Origin: Misgurnus anguillicaudatus
Lineage: Eukaryota; Chordata; Actinopteri; Cypriniformes; Cobitidae
Reading direction: 5' to 3'
Assembly: GCF_027580225.2 (NCBI RefSeq)
Contig: NC_073340.2
Coordinates: forward strand, 16,376,001 to 16,440,000
DNA length: 64,000 nt
Shown here: piece after piece, positions 38,566-52,929 of the stretch
How positions within the stretch are numbered: position 1 is the stretch's first letter
Layout of the letters: each line of letters begins with the position of its first letter
The notes under the pieces: generated by a model
Database searches by the model: none
Seen by the model: only the letters and a program-made list of their open reading frames with translations
Told to the model about the DNA's origin: nothing
Position numbers and translations under genes: made by a program

Positions 38566-38849
38566 ACATTCTTGACCTCGTGACTGGAAAGGCGGTTGGA
38601 AAAGAACGTCACTGCGCAGGCACAACACAATATGCGATGTGTGTTTGTTTTTTCAATAAAACAAATTCAAAACAGACTGCCAGCCAAGGCTCAATAATAA
38701 TGATTATGATTTTCATAATAATGAAATAAAAATAACACACGCAAAAAATACAATTAAAAATACAATAATGCGTAGTTGTCTGTCCATGTGAAACGTCATC
38801 AGCAGATTCGTGTGAACTTACGACAGCCACTAATGGACAATAGTATATT

Positions 38850-39491
38850 CCTGCACAACCGGAGGATGCAGTTTTATAGCCGCAGTTTTATGACCGCAGT
38901 TCTATGACCCTACGTTTTTCTGACAGCGCCACCTACCGAACTGGATGATATAGCGGCGGCTGCAGTTTCAGGTCCGCAGTTCTGGGCCCCTGGTGGTTTA
39001 GTTTGTAATAACGTTTGTACATAATTATATCAATATATTCATCTCAGTACTATTTCTTCATAAATGTAATTTTAAATGTAAGGTTAATTACCAAATGTGC
39101 TTTAAGTGACAATTTTCAGTGTAAACAAATTTACACCAACTATAAATGAAAAATGTATATTTTAAAATGTATTAGTCTTATATTCTTGAATTATAACCCT
39201 AAACCTAAGTTAAGTTTAGCTCTATAAGCTTAACTAATTAGCTAATTATCAGGTAAAATAAAGATGGAATCGGCATATGCAGTCACTAAATTACAGCCAA
39301 TTTTTTAAGGTTGTAGAGAGGCAAGACAAGACTCAAGAATCATTCAAGAATGTATATTTATATGTATATATCTATATATTTACATGTGATTTTACCAATA
39401 ACATTGCAACAAACAATGCAACCAATAACAATGCAACCAACCCATCAGCTGCTGCAATTAAAGAATGGCTGCAGGCTTGAACTCTAGAGAG

Positions 39492-39559
<68 letters not shown>

Positions 39560-39628
39560 TTAAATAAGAAACATTTGTTTAACATGCTTAACTGAAACAT
39601 ATATCTCTGATTTAACACTTATGTACTT

Positions 39629-39666
<38 letters not shown>

Positions 39667-40113
39667 ATATTTGTAAGTACATAACAGCAATACCCTACCC
39701 ACCAATATGATCTCCCTTCTTTCCTCAATTGTTTTTCAATCTTTCGATTAAATTCTTCCCGTTCACTAAAAACGATGTAGTCATTTAACGTTTAACTCAA
39801 CAAGGATTTATGAAATTAAATATGGCCACGGACTAAGAATGTCGTAGTAATTTATAAAACTAGCACACAAATTTTTAACTCGTGGGAATTAATTATTAAT
39901 TCAGTTCGCGCTATGTAAACTTTGCATCGTTTAAACGTTATAAAATAAAACTTCATTAAATCGGTACTCACAGTCTGATTGCTTTCCATGTCGTCCATCT
40001 CAAATGAATGGTTTTGCTCCAGTTCGGTGGTTGGCGCTGTCACAAAAATGTAGGGTCATAAAACTGCGGTCATAGAACTGGGGTCCTAAAACTGCAGCTT
40101 CCCGTTGTGCAGG
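38850..40113. mobile_element. Element with about 95-bp inverted repeats
   Basis: CCTGCACAACCGGAGGATGC at 38850 is matched in inverse at 40104-40113 and inward for about 95 bases. Both arms repeat the motif TATGACCGCAGTT several times. The interior holds two GA microsatellites. No coding frame and no clear target duplication. Confidence 0.65.
39488..39556. repeat. (GA)n microsatellite
   Basis: Nearly pure GA run; a second shorter one is at 39632-39662. Confidence 0.95.
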
Positions 40114-41135
40114 AAAACCCTTCTCCCAATGGAAGAGAATGCCTGCATAATGTTTGAAATATTACTCTTATTGTGTCACAAAGTGTATGTTCAAAAGCTT
40201 TTTAGGTGAGAATGTATGTATAAAAAGTTCAAATTTGCGGTCGGTTTATAAAGAGAGTGTTTATTAAAAAATCTGCCCCGACTTTTTTGGAGTTCTGATC
40301 CAGACAACCAACGGATACTTAGCGCTCATGTACCCCGCCCAACGCAGCTTGATCTCGGCAAGTCCTTCTGAAAATCACCGCTGGCCGCTGGGTGTTATGT
40401 GTTAGTAGTGGTTAACAGTGTTATTTTATTTTCGGTACTGTCTTATGTTCAATCTTTGGTCTCATAAATATATTATCTGTTCCTGGGCAAATCGTTTTGA
40501 CTAAGGACAAAGTTCCATTGTAAAACTTTATATTTTTTTATTTAACTTTGTGGTGAAGTGCAGACTTATTTGTGCTTTTGACCGAACTTGCTTGTATATT
40601 TCCTGTTGGACAAACATCTTATACTTGATAAAGGAATGTGTTATATATGATATTTGGTTTTTATAACAAACAAAAGTACAGGATAATCAGTGTCAGTGCA
40701 CGCTGCCTAAATCACTTTTTTTTATGAAAACGACAGGATATAGTGTTTTATATCACATTTTTTCATGTTACTTCGTTTAAATATAAATCGTCATTAAACT
40801 ACAATAATTATGCATTTCATTTTATTGTGTACTGGTTAACTTTTTTTACACATTCATTGTGTAAGCAGTTAAGCATAATATGAGTTTTCAGTAATTAAAA
40901 GGCTTTTAAATTTCAATTTTTTTGAAAATGCATGTTTTTAATATGTTTTTTTCAAATATACTACAACAAAAGTAACAAAAAAGACAACAACACACACATA
41001 TATATGGTAAAAGTAAAAAATATATCAAAAGTAAAGATAGGGGTAAAAGTTTGGCCCACGTCATATTTACAATTTTAAAATCTGGCCACCAAAGAAAAGT
41101 AGTTGAAGACCCCTGTCATACACTGTGCTTGGTAT

Positions 41136-41483
41136 TAGGGATGCACCGATACCACTTTTTTTGGAGTACGAGTGCGAGTACTTGCATTTCAGTACTTGCC
41201 GACACTGAGTACTTGATAAAAAAAAACATGATTTAAATTTACAGGTAACAGCTTTAGTCATATAATTTAACAAAAAAAACAAGGGACTAGTTTTCCAGTT
41301 TGTTGTAAACTCTGCCTCTTTGGACAACACAAGAGGCATTAACCCCTTACACACCGCTCAAACATAGACATTTCTCAGACCGTGGTATCGATCCCAGGTA
41401 TCGGGGGACTTTTAACGAATACGAGTACTTTAGAAAATGTGGTATCGAGGTCGACACCCGATACCAGAATCGATGCATCCCTA
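41136..41483. mobile_element. hAT-type MITE in unit A
   Basis: Ends TAGGGATGCACCGATACC and ATCGATGCATCCCTA with 8-bp duplication CTTGGTAT at 41128-41135 and 41484-41491. Same family as 11438-12644 and present at the same site in unit B, so it predates the duplication. Confidence 0.88.
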
Positions 41484-42302
41484 CTTGGTATGCATAGTGA
41501 AGTGAAGACAATAAATAAGATAAAAATAAAAAACATCAAATTGTTGTACAATCGTGCATGATTGCAAGGCTGGTCCAGCATTAAAAAGTATTAGCATAAG
41601 GCGTATTCTACATTAAATAAAATGTATAATAATAAGAATAAGAATAAATGTATCAAATATATTTAATACTACAGTGTCCAATCCTGCTATCGTAGGTGTC
41701 ACAAGGTCAGCTCCAACCCCAATTCAATACACCTCAAGCTCATAGGAAACCTAAAAAAATTCCCTCTGGTAAATTGTGTAACCTATTATGAGACTTAAAT
41801 TGCATTTGATGATACAAAAATAATGTACCATTTTATCTTTGAAATAAACTCCGGAATGGTAATGTTAATTAATAAAGATATTAAATTTTATTAATCATTA
41901 TTTCTTAATTTCTTTGTGTTTGTTATAAGCAGACAGTTATATAAAACACGTAGGCTAACGTTACTTTAGTAGGATTTGTATATTTTATTTTGTTTTGTTA
42001 AAATTAAATTAATAAATTACATGTTCTGTCATAATTTTACATTTAAAGCAAAATATTTAACATTACAAACACGCGTATTCAGAGCACGTGCTACTGCAAC
42101 GCCCAAATGCATGAAACAGACACTCCCATCTCTGGAATAGCCTGCATCATTTTAATCCCGTCCGAATCGATACATAAAATCACAGACGTCCTGGCGGACA
42201 CGCTGAAACTCAAACGTCGTTTGGAAAACTAATCCCGTCCGAATAGTGCTATAGATACCTAACGGCGGCGACACCCATAATTTACTTCAGTTTTTGCGAG
42301 CG

Positions 42303-42330
42303 TGACGTCACCTGTCAAAGACCTATAAGA
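42303..42330 (+). promoter_or_regulatory. X1 core promoter: CRE palindrome and TATA box
   Basis: TGACGTCA (42303-42310) is a perfect CRE/ATF palindrome and TATAAGA (42324-42330) a likely TATA box. Both sit directly upstream of the inferred non-coding exon 1 and are conserved in front of X2. Confidence 0.6.
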
Positions 42331-42354
42331 GAGAGACCACAGAGGCCAACAGTC

Positions 42355-44882
42355 AACAGAGAGCTGGGACTAAAGGACCATTTACAGCCAACAGAGAGCT
42401 GCCGTTGACAATTTACAAGCAACTGCTACAGCCCACTTTTTCAGGTAAGTTCATATTACAACATGTAAAGCGCGCCACCACTTCATATTCAAAATAAAGT
42501 GGCGTGCGTTTGTGCGTGTGTCTATTACTGCAAATTTAAATATGACTGTCACCCATCTGAATGTCGCTCAGCAACGTAGGATGACATTTGAAAAGTCTCT
42601 GTATTTTTGAAATCCTTGCTTAGAAATTAAATCAAGCATATATGTTTGTTTTGCCTGCACAAATGATTTCAACCCCTTGAGTCATTTGGGTGTTAATTGG
42701 GTGCTGCGTGACGTCACTTGCAGGCAAATAACTTTAATAACATAAGAAACAATGGTGCTTTTTGCCTACACAATCGTGATACAAAACACAAATGATTCCA
42801 ACTATTTTGGAGTCATTTGAGTGACTCCAGGTTTCTGTGACCTGCTATTCTGAATGTGTAGTGTGTCTACTCACGTCCTCATTTATCGTAACGTGCTGAT
42901 TTGGCGCATCACCGAACCGGGTCCGTGTAGACTGTCTGTGGCGTTTAACCAGACCCAAAAGTCGCGGGCACAAAAACCACGCGCGAGCGAGATATACAAG
43001 CGCCCAGAACATTATTTGCGTGCGGGGAAGTATGCGCACCTCCGCCCAGCGCCCACACATATAGTCGCGCGAGCAAGGGTCCGAAAACTTCCAAGGCAGG
43101 AAGACTTCAAACATGTCTTGTCCCACAATTCTATGCGTGTGCGCGCATAGGGAATGTAATTGGTCGAGTTAATTTTTTTCACTTTTTACACATTTAAAAT
43201 TGCATTTCTAGCAAGACATTAATATTCATTTGCAGTGTTCAAATATGTGATTTAGTTATCACAAAGGCGCTCTTTGTTTATATTTCAAACACGCTGGTTG
43301 ACTTTGAAGTGTGCCCGAAACCGTTTCTCTTCTGCTCTCATGCCTCGTGAGGCAGCGAGACAACAAGCTGCAGCCTTAATGATCATTATGTCGGAGCAGG
43401 CTATTTACGTTAAAACTTTAGTCTTGTTTGATCCATGCAATAAGCTGCAAACCAAACAATAATGCCAATTTTTAAAGTATAGCAATAGCAAACTGCTTTA
43501 GTATAGTCCTGTGCAAAGCTTTGCAACGTGATATTATGTAACCATTTAAATTTTAGTGTACCTTATTAGCATTACAAAGACTGTACATGTATTGCCAAAG
43601 TATTATTCTGTACCTTTTCAGGGTCAAAATAACATTACATTTTTTTCTTGTTTTATTTGCCATAATATAGTTAATTTTGTTAAATGATCTACATGTAAAC
43701 AAACAACATGAATACCTTAAAATTAGCATTATTGTTTGGTTATTGTTTGCATAATATTTTAAAATTACCTTCTCTGACATAATGGTCATAGTAAAGCATG
43801 TCTTCTCTACCTAGATTGACTAGATACGAATTGAAACAGAAGATTATGTGTGTCACTGATTAAATCCAACAACTAATCACAGATATCGGGACATCAGTAA
43901 ATGTCCTGCCCCCAAAGTCCCAAAAGTAATTTTGATCAAGCAAGCAGAGGTGCTTTCCCTCCGTGAATGGTGTTCTGCACGCTCGTATCTCTCGCCCACG
44001 CATTGTGTGTGTGTGTGTAACTTTTGGGTCTGGTTAAATGCCATAGTAGACACTAACTACTTTCAGAATAGCGGCAAGTTCAAACACAACCGGCTCTACA
44101 GGAAACAAACAAGCTCATAGAGAGCCTTTTGTGCAACTAGTCAATTGGGAAGGGTTGCATAGTCCGATTTATTGAGCATCATTGAGTATTATTGCACACC
44201 CATTTTCATTCAATAATTTCCTTTTTTTTTTAGAATGGGAAACGCTGCCATAACCATTCACCACCCAACCAGCTTGGACCATGGGATCCCTTACATGGAG
44301 TCTGGAAAGATTGTGGACACAACCACCAGCATGATACGAATGGAGAAGAAGGATGGTGCAGCGGTGGGGTGTGGTGCCCGCGTTGTCTTCAAGAAAACTG
44401 TGGCTGAATCCCAGTGGACTTACACGGTCACCAAACAGAACTCCTCAAACTTTGAAATCGGTCAGGATATAACCGTCGAAGCAGGTGACAATACTGATGC
44501 GAATAACAAGATAGCAGCAAAGTTTGGCATGTCGTGGTCTGAAGTGCGAGAGAGTGTCACCCTCATCAGAAGTACGATTTCTGATTCTAACATCTACTCC
44601 GAGCTCTACTGCTACGTTGACTATAATGGGAAGAACGACGGGACACTTAACTGGATCAAGAATGACCTGGACCTTAAGGCTTCACACAGATGGGCCGAAG
44701 ACTCAGAGATGATCATCGACATACTTGTCTAACTGAAGCGTTAACATTCAGCAACAACTGTATTATAGCTTAATATTCTAAAACAAGGTCTGTATCCAGC
44801 TTTCCTATTAGTGATTTTAAAATGATTTTTCACAACTGTACTTTACTGAAAGTGTAAGCAAACTATTAGTTAGATCAATAAA
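42355..44882 (+). other. X1 transcription unit (exon 1 UTR, intron, coding exon, poly(A) signal)
   Basis: Inferred exon 1 (about 42355-42444) has no coding frame and ends CAG before donor GTAAGT at 42445. The intron of about 1.8 kb ends with a pyrimidine tract and TTTAG at 44233. The coding exon begins at 44234, one base before the ATG. AATAAA is at 44877-44882. All these signals recur in X2. The transcript start is inferred from the TATA box, not shown. Confidence 0.7.
44235..44732 (+). CDS. X1: unrecognised 165-residue protein, N-terminal MGNA
   Basis: A complete frame of 165 codons in one exon, starting MGNAAITIHHPTSL and ending EMIIDILV. I do not recognise the family. Gly at position 2 followed by Asn-Ala fits an N-myristoylation context. 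There is no signal peptide or hydrophobic segment, so it is probably cytosolic or membrane-tethered. Only Cys-47 (GCGARVVF) and a YCYVDYNG motif near residue 128 stand out. Residues 65-125 alternate polar and hydrophobic residues (WTYTVTKQNSSNFEIGQDI, AAKFGMSWSEVRESVTLI), suggesting beta strands. This loosely recalls the amphipathic hairpin module of aerolysin-type proteins, as a speculation only. The ATG is preferred because it follows the acceptor directly. X2 is the closest relative. Confidence 0.85.
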   Translation: MGNAAITIHHPTSLDHGIPYMESGKIVDTTTSMIRMEKKDGAAVGCGARVVFKKTVAESQWTYTVTKQNSSNFEIGQDITVEAGDNTDANNKIAAKFGMSWSEVRESVTLIRSTISDSNIYSELYCYVDYNGKNDGTLNWIKNDLDLKASHRWAEDSEMIIDILV

Positions 44883-44889
44883 ATGCTTT

Positions 44890-47700
44890 GGGATTCTGTG
44901 CATGCAAATAATTAAGTTCTGCTATTTTATTTTTTCTATGTTTATCATCATCATTAACTCATTGCAGACACAAGAAGACATTGACAACATAATACAATAC
45001 GGAACACTGTAAACCCGAATAAGTTACCAGAACTCAAAAAGTTGATTAACTTAAGTCAAAAAATTTTAGAACTTAAAAGGTTGGATGACTTGCCACTTGT
45101 ACCTTTTGATACCACTTAAAGTGCTCATTTAGCTCAAATATTTGCAGTTAATTACTTAAATGTTTTCTGCTAAGGCAACTAAATGATGATTTAAATATGA
45201 TTTAAAGTTTTCACAGATCAACTGGTTATTTGAACTAATTGTATTCATAAATTTGAGAGTTTAAGAAGAACACAATTGTATATATTGATATTTATCTTAT
45301 ATTTATTCTTCATATTGACCAGACAACTAATCAGATGGTCAGGAAAACAATGAGGAGTCAAAAACAATTATAAATAATACCAAAATTAATAACTTCCCTT
45401 GTAGCTATAAAATAATAAACACTTTGGCTTTTCTGGCTAATTCATCAGTAATGTAACAGGGCAGCAATTCTGGGTTTCCCCCATACTGCCTTGCACACCT
45501 ACCGATGAAAGTTGTTTACATTTGAATTGATGTCGCTCTACGTCATCTGGTATTATTGAATCGATTGGCTATGAGCTACGTACAGACGCATTTGATAGAC
45601 ATTTGTAGTGCCCAATAAACGTCTCTGGGCATTCGTAAACGCCTCAAATACGAGAAAATTAGCATATGGTTCCTAGACCACGTCTCATTCTCTATGAGAC
45701 TGGTCTGGTGTTAGCCAGGCTAGCAATCTGGATGAAATTACAAAAATTATATAGACTGTTTAAGAAGATTTTCACCTAATAGCTGAGGTGTAGTGCATAT
45801 CAGTTCAAAGATTACCAGGAAGCCGCATCGCCAAGCAGCGGCTGACCGGCATCACTTTTTTGGTAGTGAACTAGATTTGTGTTATGGTCACTGATGACCG
45901 TAAGGAAGGACTATCTTGGAATTTTACTTTGAGTCAAGTTTATAGTTTTGACGCATATTTCAAAAGCAGATGAAAAAAATTGGTATACCAACATGTGTTT
46001 TGCATTGGTATTTGTACTGAATCTCAGTGCAATATGGATTTTTCTTTGAGGTTGTTCTACATGGCTTAAAGAAAAATGACTAAATCAGAGGCAGACTGGA
46101 CATCTGGCAGATCGGGCAATTTCCCGGTGGGCCGACGTACTTTTTAGGGTCAATACATCTCATAATATTTTGTCTGACCAGCCCATACATTGCGCATCAC
46201 TGCCCATTTCTTTCTTTTTCTTTCTTTTTCAAGATTTTCTTTTCTGCATTTTTAATATGTTTTTTTCCAGACAGACCAGCCCATGAGACATCTAATCAGC
46301 AGTCCACTGGTTCTTTTTTATTTGACATTTGGCTAGCCCAATCGCAGCTTAAAAAAACTTTTCGGGCTCTTTGGGAGCATGCAACGTCAATTCTGTAAAA
46401 ATAAGAGACAAGAAAGAAGCAAGTGGACATGCGCTAAGCAAAACTGCTTTTAAAACACTGTAGTCACATCACAGGAAAATAAGTCACCAAGTGTCCCAAT
46501 TAATATGCCAGTGTCCTACTTGCCAGTTCCAAACAGTGTTTTGCGTTCTTTTAAGAGGAGGAGAGATGCGTTGAATGATAAAGAGAAAATTATTGTTTTC
46601 ATTGCTTTATTTGCCAAGTGTATTTTAAAGTCGCAACGAAATTGAAATGAAAAACTATATATATGTTCTTTAATATTGTGGTATTATTAACAAATGACTC
46701 ATCTGTGAGCTTCATTATTTTAAAAAAATTCGTGTGTGCTCATAATCTTTAATCAAAAATGCAAATCTCCTCCCCTCCTAAAAACGATCTATCTTCACTT
46801 CCGGTCATATAGTATGGCAGGTGGTCGGGTCTGGGAGAAGATTGCAGCGATTAGCAATTAGCAACACGACCCAACTTCAAACGATCCAATCAGATCTCGA
46901 TGGACAAATTCAAATCCAGCCCTGCCTTATTTCATCTCAAAAGCCATTTCATTCGGATATACGTCACCATGGGGAAAATAAGGCAATCGCTACTTCCATT
47001 TCATGGCGACTATAATCGTCACACGATGTGACATTATTGCGGTACTCCCTCAAAAGGTTACATCCAGCTCTGATCTTTGAAGCGCATAAATCAAAAACCA
47101 CCTCAAGCGAGCGTAAAAACTTTTCTGTAAATTAATGGATTTCAATCAAAATTTGGCATTTCCATCATTGTTTTTGATGCCATACTTCAAAATGCGTATA
47201 AAATCATGGTTATGGAAACATGGCTACTGTTATCAGTACAATATTGCACGCCTGGGAAGGCCTCATAGACAATCAGATTTGAGAGCCAGTAAATAATGTT
47301 GTATAAATTTACATAATTTATATTAATTTAATATAACAGTTTTAAAAATTCCTACCGCAACGTTTTAGAAATATTGTAAAATTATATTTTATTAACAAAA
47401 GTTTCACCAATGTAATCTCTTATCATTTTATTTGCAATTATGTAAAATAACATGTAAATAACATGGTTGGTTTATTTATATCAGCAGGTCCCCAATCTAT
47501 TGTAAACAAAAAAAATAATATCCATTATTTAAAATACCAAAGTTTTTGTACAAGAAAAAATTGATATTGTGATAAAGAAAGGCATTAAAAATGATTTACA
47601 ACAATTCATTAATACACAAAATTCCATGTTTTGTCTTAGTGTTACTTTTAAAAGTAACTTTTAAAACATTTACTGTTTAATTTTACAAATATAGAGTGCT
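44890..47700. other. Intergenic; shared flank then unrecognised sequence
   Basis: Up to about 45390 the sequence is shared with the 3' flank of X2. Beyond that no gene is evident. A short inverted motif AGACCACGTCTCAT...ATGAGACTGGTCT lies at 45676-45711. Several stretches look repeat-derived, but I could not define their ends. Confidence 0.45.
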
Positions 47701-47728
47701 TTAGGCTATAGAAAACGTGTGCCACTAT

Positions 47729-50007
47729 TCAACTATTCAGGTTTATATTGTGCAACAGGTACAATAGTATAGCATAAGCTTCACCACAAGTGTTTCTACG
47801 AATACGTTTCCCTGCAATCTTTTTCAATCTCTTATAACTTTACTTTACTTTACTTTACTTTATTGTCCACGTAGAGGAAATTTGTCTCTGACTTCACATG
47901 CATCAATACAACAACACATAACACATAAAATACAATAAAAAGAGAAAATAGAAAAACAAACACACATCAATCATTAACATTTAAAATCTTGACAGCATTT
48001 GGCACAAAGGATAATTGGTAAACCTTCCTAATTACTCGTGGTTGCCTATAACATCTTCCCGACGGCATCAGTTGGAACTTGCTATGTAATGATGAGAAAC
48101 ATCACCCACTATCTTTAAGGCCTTTTCCTTACTTTTTCCACAGTACAGATCACTCAAGTGTCTCTGTGTCTTGCCGATTATCTTGCTTGCCTCAATCACA
48201 ATCTTGGAAAGTCTACCTTTACTCACGACAGTCAGGTTGCCATACCATGATGTCATATTAAAAGCCAAAATACTTTCCACAAAATTTGTATAGACCATTT
48301 CAAGTATAATCTTGCTCACACCAAAGTGATTCAACCTCCTAATTAAATGTAACCTCTGGTGGGCCTTCTTGCAGATGCTATCAGTATTTTCTAAAAAATT
48401 AAGTTGGGCATCAATATATGTCCCCAAATACTTAAAATTACTGACAAATTCTATTGGATTTCCATTTAAAACTACAGGTTCCAACCCCAAAAGATTACGC
48501 TTGTCTCCAGTTATTACCAACTGGACCATGGGATCTTATTTATGTTTATCACCAATGCACTCGACTGGCACCATTCAAAAAGTGCTTCAGCATGTTCATA
48601 ATATGCAGAAGCACTACCAGCATCTCCTACTTTCATAAGGCCCAAAAGTGCCATATCATCGGCATATTTGAGGAGACTAAACCCCTCATTGTTTATCTTA
48701 TACTCATTAATATACAAAGAAAATAATATTGGTGATAAAATTGCTCCCTGAGGGGCTCCTGTATTTAATGTGATAATTCCAGACAATTTGCCATTAATAG
48801 TCACTCTTTGCGGGTGATTAGATAAAACTTATCTTTCTTTCAGGTGAACCTGGACACAACTTCAGGCATTGCATGTAGTGCTCGATAGCTAAAGCTTCAC
48901 ATCTTTTGCAGTGCAACTGGAATTCAGCGTAGTAAAAACTGACCAGGTATAAATTATCATTTTTCTCTTTGGCTGTTTTGAACGTCTTCTGAAACAACTC
49001 TTCAGCACGTGAAATTTCACGTCGTTCACCATAATGCAGTGCAAGATCACTCATTGCAGTAATGAAGTAGGGTGCATGGTCGATAGCCTTTTCTAAATGA
49101 TAGATGATCTGATCACGAATCTGTTGAACCTGTAATGTTTCAGCGTAATGAATTCCTTCTTGCAGCAGTTGGATTTTTTTTATTTTATAGCAGAGAGCTA
49201 ACTGATGATGTATGCAACTTAATTCGGGTGACTGCTCAAGGGCTTTGCTCAACAGAGCAATAGACCTGTCCACACATCCTTTTATCCTGAAGAATTTTCC
49301 AGCATATCGCATGACGTGTGGATGATCTGGAGATCTTTCTAAAGCTTGTTCTACCACGTCATCAGCCTCCTTATGTTTCTTGTAAGTAACAAGTTGAATA
49401 GCTAAGAAGACTTTAAGAACATCATCATCAGGATTTGTTTTGATGGCCTGTCTCAGTTGCTTGATTGTGGGTGAATTAGTGTAGCCCCCGTATTCTGTCG
49501 AAACAGAGCAATGGCATGGCCAGCGTTGCACTCACTATCTTCTGGTTCCAGCTCCAAACACTTCTTGAAACAGTCTTTGGCTCGGTCATAATATATCCCT
49601 TCTCACTAAGCACCTCTGGAACAGATGAAGCCTCAGTTGCATATCTTTCATTTATCGTCTGTAGTTTCTGCAGGTAACTTTCACACTCTGTATAGTTCTT
49701 CATGGTAGTTTAACCAGGTTCCCAATAGGTGACAATGAGTTTTGTGAAATTCCTCTTCATGGCACTCTATGTAGAGCTTCACAGATGTCATCAGATTGTT
49801 AAGTGCTTCTTTCTGAAATCCCCCCAAAAATTTAACATATGCTTTAACTTAACACATAAGTGCTTCTTTTTTCCAAAATCCAACTTAATCTGTTCTTCCA
49901 GCCTGATGAGCAGATCAAGTAGATCTATGTCTTCTTTTTTCAGAGCCCATGTAAAGTGACATTCCAGCTGGTGAAGTTTTGGTTTTAAAACTCTGTCACA
50001 ACCCATA
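47729..50007 (-). pseudogene. IFIT-5: decayed IFIT interrupted by a LINE
   Basis: Exon 2 begins at 50007 after a TTACCAG acceptor and reads MGCDRVLKPKLHQLECHFTW. The frame is lost at about 49790, partly recovered around 49703-49590 (ECESYLQKLQTINERYA), and runs open again from 49531 to 48831 (TPR units such as HHQLALCYKIKK and EEL-FQKTFKTAKEK). A LINE (47841-48825) then interrupts it. The gene resumes at 47835 with RLKKIAGKR, matching NLRKIADKR of IFIT-1, and reaches a TGA at 47729. If the LINE and one target duplication are ignored, the reading frame across the site is in phase, so the insertion was a separate event from the upstream frame breaks. No exon 1 was found. Confidence 0.85.
47841..48825 (-). 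mobile_element. 5'-truncated LINE (CR1/L2/Rex-like) inside IFIT-5
   Basis: Minus-strand frames code the 3' part of a reverse transcriptase: LNTGAPQGAILSPILFSLYI, LKYADDMALLGL with the YADD catalytic box (48804-48514), and NFKYLGTYIDAQL then the thumb (48529-48068). The two frames overlap with a shift near 48520. The 3' end is a (TAAAG)n tail rather than poly(A). A 5-bp duplication AACTT (plus strand) flanks it at 47836-47840 and 48826-48830. Confidence 0.88.
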
Positions 50008-50019
50008 CTGGTAATAAAA

Positions 50020-51110
50020 TATCAGGTAAAGAAATGTATTTATTTATGAGACAATAATAATTGATTCAAATAAGTATTAAAACCAAATTAAATCTGCAAG
50101 CAGGAATAAAAGGCACCTCACACCCGGAGTGATCATCCAATTTATGTCATCCCTCATTATTAAAAAAAAACAGTCTGGTTATCTTGGTGATCATAATGAA
50201 TACAGAACACACTCGACTGTGCTTCTATTTTTTTCTCATGTCTCTGTCAAACATTGAAATGTAATATCCTAGCACTTAGGAAGGATAGTTTTCTAATTTT
50301 TGTAAGTCGCATTTGTAAATGATTAAAATGAACTGTAACACTCAGATGATGTGCAGCACATTGATGCTTAAACATTAATAATAATAAAATACACAGACTA
50401 TGATTACAATAAATTTAATAACATTTCTTTTTCTGCCACATTGAAATGAAAAGGACAAGGCTCACGCATTGTTGGTTGCTTGGTAACAGCCAAGTTAATA
50501 GCCAAACATGATTGAGAGATTTAAGATTTTCTAACTAGAGATGAGATAAGATGAGAATCCTAAATCAACGTAAGATTTGCTCCTGTAATATAAATATATC
50601 TTAAGTTAAGACCTAAGAGAGAAAGTTTCTGTAATACGCCCCTGGTGTGCATCTTAAGACAAACAATGGTAGTGATATATTTTATGGAAAAATCGAAATT
50701 ATTTAATTATATAATTATTATTATTATTATATAATTATTAATTATAAGTTTTAATTCAGAACTGTTATAATTATTCAGCAAATTATTATCTTCTGTGCAA
50801 ATGGAAAATTAATTTAGTTAACGTATAATGCAGACTTGTGTTTGATGGGTCTGCACCACTGATCTATATAAATGACTGGATTGCACATGACGTCACAACT
50901 GTGAAGCCACCGCGCCGCCATGTTGGTATACCCAAACATTCTATTAAATCAATGGACGCAATCAGATTTTAATGATAAAACATCACTTTACTAGTCTTCG
51001 ATTTTATATCTGAAGCTACCCTGTACATTATTACAAGACAAACGTCCTAAGCATGTGCATAGTTATTTACTGAAAGTTTTACATTTTACACAGAAAAAAA
51101 TGATTCATTC
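50020..51110. other. Intergenic, no gene recognised
   Basis: AT-rich. CACATGACGTCACAACTGTG near 50886 begins a stretch that looks like the host of the TTAA element that follows. No exon found. Confidence 0.4.
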
Positions 51111-51117
51111 AATTTAA

Positions 51118-52924
<1,807 letters not shown>

Positions 52925-52929
52925 TTAAT

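Larger units (their letters stand above)
32625..41115. mobile_element. 8.5-kb composite with hAT-type ends, inserted in unit A
   Basis: The 8-bp duplication TCATACAC flanks it (32617-32624 and 41116-41123). Unit B shows the empty site with a single TCATACAC at 59883-59890. Ends CAGGGCTAGTCAACT and AGTTGAAGACCCCTG are inverted with three mismatches. Inside are MITE family A copy 3, two TTAA-flanked MITEs, an L1-like LINE with its own target duplication, and a long-inverted-repeat element. Some exon-like pieces are also present at 34.5-36.0 kb. No transposase was recognised. Without the nested elements the body is still about 5 kb. Confidence 0.88.
30772..45393. repeat. Segmental duplication unit A
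   Basis: From TGAGTTATTTATG at 30774 this region matches 58023-64000 in the same order and orientation over about 6 kb. It is interrupted in unit A by the 8,491-bp insertion 32625-41115. Similarity includes the X gene promoter, exon 1, intron, coding exon and 3' flank, and continues to at least 45390 (the window ends before unit B does). Confidence 0.92.

Noticed and set aside
41136..41483. Frames at both TAGGGATGC elements as a conserved small gene
   Set aside because: Conservation is explained by the segmental duplication of a MITE.
42845..43150. Frames on both strands in the X1 intron, repeated near 61617-61923
   Set aside because: The frames change length between the two copies through small indels, so they are not maintained coding sequence.
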